This document shows positions 1-9,951 of a DNA stretch of 32,553 nucleotides, one piece after another. How positions within the stretch are numbered: the first letter of the stretch is position 1; the number at the start of each line of letters is the position of its first letter. The translations under genes and the position numbers were made by a program. Source of the DNA: Deltaproteobacteria bacterium (GTDB taxonomy: Bacteria; Desulfobacterota; Desulfarculia; Adiutricales; Adiutricaceae). The stretch is taken from NCBI GenBank assembly GCA_031265205.1, contig JAISCZ010000104.1, positions 5,001 to 37,553 on the forward strand, given 5' to 3'. The notes under the pieces were generated by a model that saw only the letters and a program-made list of their open reading frames with translations, was not told where the DNA came from and searched no databases.

Positions 1-700
1 GGTATTCCGCGCCGGAGAGCGAAGGGACTCCCTCGATGGCGAGCTCGTCCGTCCCGAGGCCCTCGATCTTCGCCCCCATCTTGATCAGGGCTTCCCCGGT
101 GTCCACCACCTCGGGCTCCTTGGCCGCGTTGGAGATGGTGGTGACGCCGTCCGCCAGGGCGGCCGCCATCATAATGTTTTCCGTGCCGGTGACGGTCACG
201 GTCTCAAAGCGGATCCGCGCGGCCTTCAGCCCCCCCTTGGGGGCCGCGGCCACGATGTCCCCCCCCGAGAGATCGAAGGTGGCGCCCATTTCCTTTAAGG
301 CCGTAAGGTGCAGATCGATGGGCCGCACCCCAATGGCGCAGCCGCCCGGCAAAGAGACCTTGGCCCGACCGCATTTGGCGAGGAGTGGCCCCAAAACCAG
401 CGCCGAGGCCCGCATGGTCTTGACAAGCTCGTGGGGCGCCTCCGGGCGGTCGATATTCCGCGTCTCAATGGTGGCGACCTCAGCCTCGCCGTTTTCCCAG
501 AAAGGGGAGACGCTCCCCCCCATAAAAGCGATGAGCCGCCCCATGGTCCGCAGATCCCCCAGACGGGGGATATTGACAAGGGTCAGAGGCCCGTCCGCCA
601 GAATGGAGGCGGCCATGAGGGGTAGCGCGGCGTTTTTGGCCCCGCTGACCCGCGTCTCCCCCTTGAGGGGAAAGCCGCCTTCCACCACCAATCTGTCCAC
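1..700 (-). CDS. murA: UDP-N-acetylglucosamine 1-carboxyvinyltransferase MurA (3' end cut by window edge)
   Basis: MurA transfers enolpyruvate from PEP to UDP-GlcNAc, the first committed step of peptidoglycan synthesis in the cytoplasm. About 233 N-terminal residues are present, and the rest lies beyond base 1. Recognisable blocks are the N-terminal VEGGFPLKGETRVSGAKNAAL segment (Lys-Asn of the substrate site), LPGGCAIGVRPIDLHL, and TGTENIMMAAALADG. The catalytic Cys region (here within AKCGRAKVSLPGGCAIG) is included. The start is GTG at 700-698, directly after the TAA stop of folE2 (701-703), with a GAGGAG ribosome-binding site inside the folE2 tail. Translation is therefore probably coupled to folE2. 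The identification is firm; only the missing C-terminus limits the call. Confidence 0.95.
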   Translation of the reverse strand, partial: MDRLVVEGGFPLKGETRVSGAKNAALPLMAASILADGPLTLVNIPRLGDLRTMGRLIAFMGGSVSPFWENGEAEVATIETRNIDRPEAPHELVKTMRASALVLGPLLAKCGRAKVSLPGGCAIGVRPIDLHLTALKEMGATFDLSGGDIVAAAPKGGLKAARIRFETVTVTGTENIMMAAALADGVTTISNAAKEPEVVDTGEALIKMGAKIEGLGTDELAIEGVPSLSGAEY

Positions 701-1531
701 TTATTTCTCCTCTTGCCCCTCGGCCCCGGGGCCGCCGCTCCCCTCTTTCCCGTGGTCGGCGCGGTTGAATTCCAAATAAGCGTAAGCGCTGTGGTTGTGA
801 ATGGACTCAAAATTTTCGGCGGCCACGGAAAACCAGGTGAAATTGGAGTCGGCCCGCAGCTTGACGGCCACTTCCCGCACCACGTCCTCGACGAAACGGG
901 GATTGTCGTAGGCGGTCTCGGTCACGAATTTTTCGTCGCTCCGTTTGAGGAGCGAGTAGACCTGGCTGGAGGCCGAGTTTTCGATAAGCTTAATCAAGTC
1001 CTCCATCCAAAAAAAATGCTCGTACCTCACCGTCACGGTCACTTGGCCCCTTTGGTTATGGGCCCCGTAACTGGAAATCTCCTTGGAACAGGGGCACAGG
1101 GTCGTCACGGGGACTAGCACGGACACCTTCAGGTCCGCCTCCTCCCCGGACTGGGTGCCGGTGAGAACGCAGCCGTATTCCATAAGGGCCACCGCCCCGG
1201 TGACGGGCGCGGCCTTTTCCATAAAAAAAGGAAAAGACAGCTCCAAATGGGCGGAAGCCGCCTGGAGGCGCTCTTTCATGTCCGAAAGGATCGAGGGAAT
1301 GGTGGAGGAGGAAATGCTGTTCCGGTGTTTGGCGAGAATCTCGATAAACCGGGACATATGCGTCCCCTTATGGTTATGGGGAAGCTCCACGTACATATTG
1401 ACGGAGGCCACGGTTCTCTGGGAGCCGTTTTCGCGGTCTTTCACGTCCACGGGGTAGCGGATCTTCTTGACCCCCACCTGATCTATTTTAAACCGCCGAT
1501 TGTCCGACTGATTTTGGACGTCGATCATCAT
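701..1531 (-). CDS. folE2: GTP cyclohydrolase FolE2 (type IB)
   Basis: FolE2 converts GTP to 7,8-dihydroneopterin triphosphate, the entry step to folate and to queuosine-type 7-deazaguanines. It is the metal-flexible alternative to zinc-dependent FolE. The protein has 276 residues from the chosen start. The conserved N-terminal block VQNQSDNRRFKIDQVGVKK is present, as is the LCPCSKEIS motif (Cys146 and Cys148) carrying the catalytic cysteine of the family. A run of Gly-, Glu- and Lys-rich residues ends the protein. An open frame extends 15 codons further upstream (to 1576), but a clear AAGGGGAT site sits before the paired ATG-ATG at 1531-1526, so the start is 1531 or 1528. murA follows with no gap. 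A near-consensus promoter lies ~400 nt upstream. Confidence 0.93.
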   Translation of the reverse strand: MMIDVQNQSDNRRFKIDQVGVKKIRYPVDVKDRENGSQRTVASVNMYVELPHNHKGTHMSRFIEILAKHRNSISSSTIPSILSDMKERLQAASAHLELSFPFFMEKAAPVTGAVALMEYGCVLTGTQSGEEADLKVSVLVPVTTLCPCSKEISSYGAHNQRGQVTVTVRYEHFFWMEDLIKLIENSASSQVYSLLKRSDEKFVTETAYDNPRFVEDVVREVAVKLRADSNFTWFSVAAENFESIHNHSAYAYLEFNRADHGKEGSGGPGAEGQEEK

Positions 1532-1941
1532 ATCCCCTTGCGTCGCCGAGGGTGACTGGGCTGCGAAAATCATCAAAACGCCTTGGCGCGGTTTTGGGCC
1601 TTCCCGCGGGAAGGCGCCGCCCCATGGCGCGGTCTCGCCGTGGGGCGAGAGGAGCGACTGACCATGGGGGGCGCGGGGGCTAAAAAGCGCAAAGGATAGC
1701 CCCCGCGCCTCCTAGGGGAAACATGGGCCCGGGGCCGCGCGCGAGGAGCGTCGCGCGGCCTCTCTCTCCCTAGGGTTGAAGGGGAATCGCGGAAAAGGGC
1801 GCTTGGGGACGCGGGAAAGAGGCGAGGATTTTTTTATAGACTCTTGGCCCCTTAAAGGAGAACGGCTCTGACGAAAAAGCCCTCCATTAACTTCCCTTGT
1901 CGCCCCGCGCGGGCGCCGATTTCCCTGAAAAAGATTCTTGG
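1532..1941 (-). other. Structured 5' leader of folE2-murA, no gene seen
   Basis: If transcription starts from the promoter at 1942-1970, folE2 has a ~400-nt leader. It holds strong inverted repeats: a perfect 12-bp stem (1671-1682 with 1697-1708, 14-nt loop), a perfect 9-bp stem (1733-1741 with 1752-1760, 10-nt loop) and a short palindrome around 1610-1625. None is followed by a U-tract on the minus strand, so they are not ordinary terminators. I do not recognise a known riboswitch, 6S, SRP or RNase P core in it. It could be an untranslated regulatory leader or a separate small RNA. Confidence 0.4.
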
Positions 1942-1970
1942 ATTTTAGTTGTTCCCCCCAAAACTGTCAA
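1942..1970 (-). promoter_or_regulatory. Sigma-70-type promoter upstream of folE2-murA
   Basis: On the minus strand a perfect -35 TTGACA (1970-1965) is separated by exactly 17 bp from a -10 TAAAAT (1947-1942). It points toward folE2, whose start is ~410 bp downstream, with no other minus-strand gene in between. The match is close to consensus. That it drives folE2 rather than a leader RNA alone is inference. Confidence 0.6.
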
Positions 1971-2090
1971 CAATCATGACTTTTAAGCCGGAGCCTCCGC
2001 GAGGCCCCGCGCTGGCGCGCTTTCCCCCCGAAAGGCCGCGGGGGATTTGTCAATAAATCCCTCCCCGCGCTCGCCCTTCCGGGGCCGCCG

Positions 2091-3149
2091 TCACTCCGCT
2101 TCCGCCGCCGGCTGGCCCTTCTCCTGGGGCCGCTCCAGGCTCGCGGCCAGGGAGCCGGGGAAATTGGGGTTAACCGTGATGGCGGCCCGGCCCCTTTGTT
2201 CGTGGAGAAAGGCCTTAAAAGCCGCGTCGGCGACGGCGCTTTCGTAGTCCCTGAGGGCTGCCCGCGCCAATTTCTCGGGGCTGGGACGGGGAACGACGGC
2301 GCTCACCGCGAAGACCCAGTAGCTTTCCGCGAGCGGGAGGGCCCGGGTGAGTTTTTGGGGATCTTCTAAGGCCATGGTCAGTTCCGCCCCCAGGTTTTCC
2401 GTGGGAAACAGGGCCGCGGCCTTGCCCGGGCGGGCGTCGAGACGCATTGTTTCCGAAAGGAGAAAGGCGAGCCCCTCTTCTTCCAGTTTTTGGGTCAAAG
2501 CGTCTAAGCCCCCCCGACGGTAGCGGGGAGAATCCAAAATCCGTAGGGCTCGGGGAGTTTTTTCCGTTAAAAGGGCCCGTCCCGCGAAAAGGGTGGGCAG
2601 GGAATGGGTCTCGCTCCAGTTTAGGAGATATTTTTCCCAGTCCCGGCTCGCGCGCCGCCCCTCCCGCAGAAAGACGCTCTGGAAGAGCTTGCGCAATAAA
2701 AGGCGTCGTTGGGTGGCGTCAATTAAGGAGTCAAGCGCCTCGCCCTTGGGAAGCCGGCAGCCGAAACTGGCGTCCTCGGGTCCCTGGCAGCCCCAGGAAA
2801 GGCGCGCTTCCTCCAGAAAGCCGCGCGTCTCTTCCTCGCTGACGGAGATCCCGCGCTCCAGCGCGGCCTGGCGGACCAATTCTTCCTCAATCAGGCGCTC
2901 CAAGATCGTCTCCACGGAAAGGGCCCCGGGGGCCTCTTCAGCCGTCAGGGGCGGATAAAAACCAGACCGCAGAACGGCCTCCACGCTTTCCCGGCTAATG
3001 GGAACGCCGTTGACCAGCGCCGCCGCGTTGGAATCCCAGAGCTGTTTCTGGTAACGCTCGCGGAAAAAGCGCGTCCCGCCCAGCGCCAGGGCCCCGACGG
3101 CGAGAACGAGCAGGGCCGCCACGGCCCCTTTGCGCAAAAAACGCGGCAA
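2091..3149 (-). CDS. SurA-like periplasmic chaperone / peptidyl-prolyl isomerase family protein, membrane-anchored
   Basis: The 352-residue protein has an uncleaved-looking N-terminal hydrophobic segment (about residues 9-27), which would anchor it in the inner membrane facing the periplasm. A SurA_N-like helical domain follows (ALVNGVPISRESVEAVL, then ERLIEEELVRQAALERGISVSEEE). The region at ~190-300 has the outline of a parvulin domain (GGLDALTQKL, FPTENLGAELTMAL, ESYWVFAVSAV), but the catalytic signature is degenerate, so chaperone activity is more likely than isomerase activity. The start is TTG at 3149, five bases after a GAGGAG site. It lies 57 bp downstream of mfd on the same strand, probably as the second gene of that transcript. 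Confidence 0.75.
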   Translation of the reverse strand: MPRFLRKGAVAALLVLAVGALALGGTRFFRERYQKQLWDSNAAALVNGVPISRESVEAVLRSGFYPPLTAEEAPGALSVETILERLIEEELVRQAALERGISVSEEETRGFLEEARLSWGCQGPEDASFGCRLPKGEALDSLIDATQRRLLLRKLFQSVFLREGRRASRDWEKYLLNWSETHSLPTLFAGRALLTEKTPRALRILDSPRYRRGGLDALTQKLEEEGLAFLLSETMRLDARPGKAAALFPTENLGAELTMALEDPQKLTRALPLAESYWVFAVSAVVPRPSPEKLARAALRDYESAVADAAFKAFLHEQRGRAAITVNPNFPGSLAASLERPQEKGQPAAEAE

Positions 3150-3206
3150 AAAAAACTCCTCCCCCCCAAGGGGCTTCCCCGTCCCCCCAAGGCTTCCCCG
3201 GGGACC

Positions 3207-6200
3207 TTAATCCACGCGCGACAGGAATCTTAAGAACTTGATAATAAAAACGGAGAGACGCTCTTTGGCGGCCAGGCGCTCTTGGAGGGCCTTTAAAGGG
3301 AGGCGGAACTCCCCCGCGGGGGAAAGGGTGGCCTTTTTGCGCTTGTCGTTGGCCATATTCAGCAGTTTGTCAAGAAGGGCCCCTTGGCCCGCGAGGCTTT
3401 CTTTCCGAAAATCTATCGCGAGACCCTCCAGGGAGGCCGCGAGCTTTTCAATCTTGAGGCGCTTGGCCAATATCTTGATATAGGAGAGATCCAAAAGATT
3501 GCGGGCCTCCTCCGGAATAGGCCCGAAACGGTCCTGGAGTTCCTTTTCCACGCCTTGAATCTCCTCCAAGCCGGAGGCCCGCGAAAGCCTACGGTAAAGG
3601 TTGATCCGGCTCGCGGTGTCCGGGGCGTACTCCTCGGGGAGGTACGCGCTCGCGGAAAGGACAATCTCCGGTTCGTAGTCTTCCTCCAGGGGCTCGTTTT
3701 TGAGCTCGGCCACCGCCCGCTCGACCAAGGTGGCGTACATCTCGTAGCCCACCAGGGAGGCCTGGCCCGACTGGGCCGCGCCCAGCACGTTGCCGCTCCC
3801 CCGAATCTGCAGATCGTGCAGGGCCACCTGGTAACCGCTCCCGAGCTCGGCGTTTTCCATAATCGCCCGCAGCCTTTTGCGGGCGTCCGTGGTCAAAAGG
3901 TCGGGGTCCTCCACCATTAGATAGGCGTAGGCCTGCTCCCCTCCCCGTCCCACCCGGCCCTTAAGTTGGTAGAGCTGAGCCAGGCCCAGCCGGTCGGCCT
4001 GATCTATTATTATGGTGTTGGCCGAGGGAAAGTCCAGCCCCGATTCCACGATGGTGGTGGAAACCCACACGTCGATTTCCTTGCGCCAAAATTTTCGCGC
4101 CATCTCCTCGAGCTCGCGCGGCTTCATCTGCCCGTGACCCACCCCGAAACGGACGAGAGGCATGAGGCTTTCCAGGCGCCGAATCCAGCGGTGGATGTCC
4201 CGGACCCTGTTATGGATAAAAAAGACCTGCCCGCCCCTGGCCAATTCCCGGTCAATCGCCTCCACGATCAGGGAATCGTCGTTCCGGACCAAACTGGCCC
4301 GCACCGAAAGGCGGTCCAGGGGCGGGGTCTGGATAATGGACAGATCCCTGACGCCGGACATGGACATGGAAAGGCTCCGGGGGATGGGGGTGGCGCTCAT
4401 GCTCAGAACGTCCACGCCGACCCGCAGTTTTTTCAGTTTTTCCTTGTCCGCCACCCCGAAACGGTGCTCCTCGTCGATGACCAAAAGGCCCAGGTCTTTA
4501 AAGACCACGTCCGAAGAGAGGAGACGGTGGGTCCCGATGATGACGTCCACCTGGCCCGCGGCCAAATCGGCGACTATCTTTTTTTGCTCGGGGGGCTTTT
4601 TAAAGCGCGAGAGCGAGGCGACGGACACCGCCTGGCGCTCAAGCCTTTCCCTGAAACTCCTTTCGTGCTGTTCCGCGAGAATGGTCGTGGGCACCAAAAC
4701 AGCCACCTGCTTGCCGTCGGAGACCACCCTGTAGGCCGCCCGGATGGCCACCTCGGTCTTTCCGAAACCCACGTCCCCGCAGACCAGCCGGTCCATGGGG
4801 CTGGGGCGGGCGAGATCGCGCAAAACGTCCTCAATGGCCTTTTCCTGATCCGGCGTTTCGCTGTAGGGAAAAGCGGCCTCAAAATTGAGGAAATCCCCGT
4901 CGCGCGGGGAAAAGGCGAACCCGGGGGCCATTTTCCGCTCGGCGTAGAGCTTTAAGAGTTCCTCGGCCATGGCCTTGATATCCTCTTTGACCTTGGCCTT
5001 GATTTTTTCCCAATTGCCGCTCCCCAAACGGTCGAGGGGCGGGGGCCGATCCGTGGCCCCCACGTATTTGGAGACGAGCCCAAAATTTTCCACGGGAACA
5101 AAGAGCGTGTCCTCGCCCCGATAGGCGATGACCAAAAAATCCCCCCGGTAGCCCGCGGACAGAACCTTGTTCTCCAAGCCCCGGTAATGGCCGATCCCGT
5201 AGTCGGCGTGGACCACGTAGTCCCCGGGGCTTAAGTCTATCAGGCTGGAAAGCCCCAGTCCCTTGATCTCCTCGGCGGCCCGGCGGCGGCGGGCCCGCCT
5301 GGTCCGGAAGATCTCCTCCTCCGTCAGAAAGGCCTCCCTGTCGTAAGGCGCCACGAAGCCGCGCGAAAGTTCCCCGACCTTAAAGTCCAATGTCCCGGGC
5401 TGGGAGGTCTCGCCTTTTTTGAAGCCGAAAAAGCGATCCTCCCCGCCGTCCTGGAGGGAGAGATTCCGCTCGAGCAATAGCTCCACCAGCCGGCGGGACT
5501 GCTCGGGCGCCCTTGAGACCAAGTTGACGTTCATTCCGCGCCTTAAGAGGGATTTAATTTTCCCCACCAAGGGCGCCAGATAGCTTCCTTTTTCGCCGGT
5601 GGGAAAAGAGAGCCCCAAGTCGCCGACGCTCTCCGTCTCCAATAAAACGTCCAGGTCAAAGCCGTCCGTCGAGCCGTCGGTAATTCCGGCGTCCCTGGCG
5701 ACGATAAGCCCCCGTGGCGCGTTCAGGAGGTTTTCCGCGAGCGCGGCGGCGTCCTCGTAGAGGGTTTCCAGCGGCAGGTGGGGAAGGCCCATTTCCCGGA
5801 GGCGCGCGAAATGGTTCCGGAGCCCCAAAGCGGCCTTCTCCCCCTCTTCCGCCATCCTTCCGGGCTCGTAAACGATGGCCAGGGCTTGTGATTCCCGGAA
5901 AAAATTTTGGAAGCTCGCCAAATAGTCTTCCAAAAGGGGCGACCAGTTTTCCCAGTCCGCGAAATTTTTGCCGGCCAGAAGATTATTGGCGATGGGCTCC
6001 CACAGGAGGTCGAGCCAACCGTTCTCCATGGCCAGCTTTTCGAGCTTGGAGGCCGCCTGGGCCAAGAGGTCTTCCCTTAAGGGAACCGGGGAGAGCGGCG
6101 TAACGTTGAGTTCCGTAATTTTGGCGAAGGACCTTTGATCGTCGAGCCTGAATAAGCGCAGCGACTCCACGAAATCCCCGAAAAACTCAAGGCGGACGGG

Positions 6201-6746
6201 ATTTTTCCGCTCCACGGGAAAAATGTCCACGACGCCGCCCCGGACGGAAAAATCTCCCGGCGCCTCCACCTGGGTGACGTTCTGATAGCCGGATTCGGCC
6301 AGGTAAGCGCGGAAAAAAGCGAAATCTATTTCCTCGCCCTCCTCGATCAGAAGAGAACGACCGATTATCTCCTCCGGGCCGGGCAATTTGCGCAGGAGAG
6401 CGGCGATAGAAGTCACGACCAGGGCGGGCTCCTCGTCCAGAAGCTTGCGGGCCGCGACCATCCTCGCGCCCAAGGCCGTAAAGCCGGAAAATTTCTGTTT
6501 GAAGGGATTGCGGTCCAGGCCCGGCAAAAGAGAAATATTGCCCCCGGGGTTAAAAAAGAGCAGATCCCCCAGCAAATCCTCGGCCTCCAGGGCCGTAGGG
6601 ACGACTATCAGAATTTTGCGCCCCTTTAGCCTCCCCTCCACGAGCCGGGTCGCTTGCCTGGCCAGAACGGGAAGGGGCGTCCCTCCCACGGAAATCTTTC
6701 CGCCCCGAGGGTCCAGGTCCGCTATGTCGCCGCCGTATCTCTTCAT
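3207..6746 (-). CDS. mfd: Transcription-repair coupling factor Mfd
   Basis: Mfd is a cytoplasmic ATPase that removes RNA polymerase stalled at DNA lesions and recruits UvrA. From the chosen start it has 1179 residues, close to the usual ~1150. An N-terminal UvrB-like module comes first, then the RNA-polymerase-interacting domain (about 500-560: GDYVVHADYGIGHYRG ... DTLFVPVENF). The translocase motor follows, with Walker A GDVGFGKTE near 660, DEEH near 757 and SATPIPRSL after it, then a C-terminal TRCF domain. The frame stays open to 6959, but those extra 71 residues are Arg/Pro-rich and unlike Mfd, so the ATG at 6746 (MKRYGGD) is preferred. Its ribosome-binding site is weak, and this is the only doubt. 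Confidence 0.95.
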   Translation of the reverse strand: MKRYGGDIADLDPRGGKISVGGTPLPVLARQATRLVEGRLKGRKILIVVPTALEAEDLLGDLLFFNPGGNISLLPGLDRNPFKQKFSGFTALGARMVAARKLLDEEPALVVTSIAALLRKLPGPEEIIGRSLLIEEGEEIDFAFFRAYLAESGYQNVTQVEAPGDFSVRGGVVDIFPVERKNPVRLEFFGDFVESLRLFRLDDQRSFAKITELNVTPLSPVPLREDLLAQAASKLEKLAMENGWLDLLWEPIANNLLAGKNFADWENWSPLLEDYLASFQNFFRESQALAIVYEPGRMAEEGEKAALGLRNHFARLREMGLPHLPLETLYEDAAALAENLLNAPRGLIVARDAGITDGSTDGFDLDVLLETESVGDLGLSFPTGEKGSYLAPLVGKIKSLLRRGMNVNLVSRAPEQSRRLVELLLERNLSLQDGGEDRFFGFKKGETSQPGTLDFKVGELSRGFVAPYDREAFLTEEEIFRTRRARRRRAAEEIKGLGLSSLIDLSPGDYVVHADYGIGHYRGLENKVLSAGYRGDFLVIAYRGEDTLFVPVENFGLVSKYVGATDRPPPLDRLGSGNWEKIKAKVKEDIKAMAEELLKLYAERKMAPGFAFSPRDGDFLNFEAAFPYSETPDQEKAIEDVLRDLARPSPMDRLVCGDVGFGKTEVAIRAAYRVVSDGKQVAVLVPTTILAEQHERSFRERLERQAVSVASLSRFKKPPEQKKIVADLAAGQVDVIIGTHRLLSSDVVFKDLGLLVIDEEHRFGVADKEKLKKLRVGVDVLSMSATPIPRSLSMSMSGVRDLSIIQTPPLDRLSVRASLVRNDDSLIVEAIDRELARGGQVFFIHNRVRDIHRWIRRLESLMPLVRFGVGHGQMKPRELEEMARKFWRKEIDVWVSTTIVESGLDFPSANTIIIDQADRLGLAQLYQLKGRVGRGGEQAYAYLMVEDPDLLTTDARKRLRAIMENAELGSGYQVALHDLQIRGSGNVLGAAQSGQASLVGYEMYATLVERAVAELKNEPLEEDYEPEIVLSASAYLPEEYAPDTASRINLYRRLSRASGLEEIQGVEKELQDRFGPIPEEARNLLDLSYIKILAKRLKIEKLAASLEGLAIDFRKESLAGQGALLDKLLNMANDKRKKATLSPAGEFRLPLKALQERLAAKERLSVFIIKFLRFLSRVD

Positions 6747-7440
6747 AAATTCCCGTAAGGCCAAGCTAAAAGGAGCGGCCCCCTCTTCCAGCGGCTCGCC
6801 GCGCGTCCGCGCGCCTCCCCGCGCTTTCGTGGGGCAAAAGCCAAAATATAGAGGAAAATCCCGCGAATTTCCATAAAAAAGGCTTCTCGGCGCCCCCCAA
6901 ATGGCGCGCGGGTGACCCCAAAGCGGCGGGCGCGGCCAAGGCGCGGAAAGTGCCTCCACCCCCCAAATCGCTTCCCCTCGCGCGGCTCGCTTTTAAGGCG
7001 CCGCCTTCCCACGAGCCGCCCCGAGGGTCCCCGTCCCCCGCGCGCGGGACCCTTGGGGGTCGCCGCAAAAAAGCCCCGCCCGCGCGGAGAGCGCTCAACT
7101 ATGATAATGTCAAGGAGCGCGGGGAAAGGCCGCGCGCCGCGCCCCCGCGCTCCTCAGAGGGCCTTCCCGCCGCGGGCGACCCCAAAGTCAAGCCTTTGGC
7201 CGAGGACAAAAAAACGTCTCCCCCGGAAAAATCCCCCGCCTTCCCGGATAGGCGCCTATATATTAATAGATACGCGAGCGCGGGAAAGGGTCCCCGCGGG
7301 GGCTCAAGGCGCGCGCCCCCGCAAAGACGCGCCGCCCCCCTCGCGCTCGCCCCGCGCCGCCGAAGGTCTTGCCGCGGCGTCCCTTCCTTCGCGTCGAGGC
7401 CACAAGCGCCTCTCCGCCATCAAGCTCGCCCAAGAGGCGT
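6747..7440. other. Divergent intergenic region between mfd and the ahcY promoter, no gene supported
   Basis: About 700 bases of very GC-rich DNA lie between the divergent mfd and ahcY. Several long open frames exist on both strands, but they are Arg/Pro-rich shadows without ribosome-binding sites. A perfect 8-bp inverted repeat (7024-7031 with 7046-7053) is the clearest structure. A lone -35-like TTGACA on the minus strand (7113-7108) has no matching -10. Confidence 0.4.
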
Positions 7441-7469
7441 TTGCTTCAAAGCCCCTTAAGTGATAATAT
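7441..7469 (+). promoter_or_regulatory. Candidate extended -10 promoter of ahcY
   Basis: TAATAT at 7464-7469 is preceded by TG one base upstream (extended -10). A weak -35 TTGCTT lies at 7441-7446 with a 17-bp spacer. It would give ahcY a leader of about 250 nt. The -10 is strong and the -35 poor. Confidence 0.45.
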
Positions 7470-7488
7470 TTTTTAGGAGTAAGGCCTT

Positions 7489-7580
7489 GAGAGGAGGAAA
7501 GGTTGAGGGGGCGTTTTAAGCTTTCGCTTTCCCTCTCTCTTTCCTTTTGTCTCTTCGCGCGGCCCCACGGGGCTTTTTTT
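7489..7580 (+). terminator. Possible attenuator in the ahcY leader
   Basis: Within the predicted ahcY leader a purine-rich stretch (7489-7501) can pair with a pyrimidine-rich stretch (7527-7539), with about two mismatches. A short GCCC/GGGC hairpin (7562-7565 with 7570-7573) then runs straight into seven T residues (7574-7580). The terminator stem is short, so termination may be weak or conditional. I looked for, and did not find, the known SAH-riboswitch core. Confidence 0.35.
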
Positions 7581-7589
7581 GTCTCCTAA

Positions 7590-8984
<1,395 letters not shown>

Positions 8985-9009
8985 ACCTCTTCCGCCCGAA
9001 GGCCCTCTT

Positions 9010-9951
9010 TTGCCCAAGCTCTTTTTCCCCAATCCGGGAGGAGACGCCCGCGCGCGCCTCCTCCGCGCCATTTTGACGCTCTTGGCCGCCATCGCTCTCG
9101 CCCTCCCCCTCGCTCCCGCGCTCGCCCAAGAGCCGGAAAGCGAGACGGCGGAGGCGCCGGATTACGCGCTCCGCGATTTGGAAGGGAGACTCGGCGAGCT
9201 CAAAATTGGCTTTGAAAACGACCTCGTGGGGGTCAAGGAGCAAAACGCCATCCAGGCGCGCTCCTGGAAAGCGATGTCTTTCGCCTTTTTTATGGCCTTA
9301 GGCGAAATGAGCCCGGAAAATTACGGGGATTATCACGCTAAAAACGCGCCGCCCCTGGACGTTATTTTCGCGGATCGCGAAAAAAGCTGGGAACTGAAAG
9401 AAATATCCGCCATCAAAAAGTACTACGAGGCCTTGACGAGGATCGTCACCATCCTCGCGGGCCAGAAGGGCGACAAACTAACCCTCGCCAAATTGAAAGC
9501 CATCCTCGCGCGCCCGGGGAGCGAGCCCGGAAAAACGCGCACCCGCCCCACCCAGGAGGCGGAGGCCAAGGTCTTTTGGTCCAATCGGGTGGCCGCGGTC
9601 TTTCCCCTGGCGGTGGAGCTTTTAGCGCCGGAATACTCTCAGGAACTGGACGACATCACGGAAGACATGCTCAACCGCGCCGAGATTATCGCCATTCGGC
9701 GCGATATCCATTATCGGGCCCGCTTAGATCTCCTCTACCTCAATAATGTCCAATCCTTGGCCAGCATGCTTTTCCTCATCGCGGAGAGCCCCAACTCGCC
9801 CTTCGCGAGCGAGGCCAAATCCCTGGAACTCACGGTCGAGACTCTCTCCCTGGACCCACAAGTCCAGCTGGCCGATAAAATTTCCCTCTACCTCGTAACC
9901 AGCGCCCAGCTCACCATCCCCATGGCCCACTGGCTCGCCACCGGGCCATAG
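9010..9951 (+). CDS. Secreted or periplasmic protein of unknown function
   Basis: I do not recognise this protein of ~313 residues. It has a basic N-terminus, then a strong hydrophobic stretch ending in PALAQ, a typical signal-peptidase I site, so it should be exported. The mature part is mainly helical, with charged segments (ALRDLEGRLGELKIGFENDL; ITEDMLNRAEIIAIRRDI) and no repeats, cysteines or obvious catalytic motif. There is no ATG near the 5' end. The TTG at 9010 is favoured because GAAGG lies seven bases upstream and it gives a plausible signal peptide. A TTG at 8926 would overlap ahcY by 59 bp. It follows ahcY by 25 bp, so it is likely in the same transcript, but its link to methyl-cycle metabolism is unknown. 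Confidence 0.7.
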   Translation: MPKLFFPNPGGDARARLLRAILTLLAAIALALPLAPALAQEPESETAEAPDYALRDLEGRLGELKIGFENDLVGVKEQNAIQARSWKAMSFAFFMALGEMSPENYGDYHAKNAPPLDVIFADREKSWELKEISAIKKYYEALTRIVTILAGQKGDKLTLAKLKAILARPGSEPGKTRTRPTQEAEAKVFWSNRVAAVFPLAVELLAPEYSQELDDITEDMLNRAEIIAIRRDIHYRARLDLLYLNNVQSLASMLFLIAESPNSPFASEAKSLELTVETLSLDPQVQLADKISLYLVTSAQLTIPMAHWLATGP

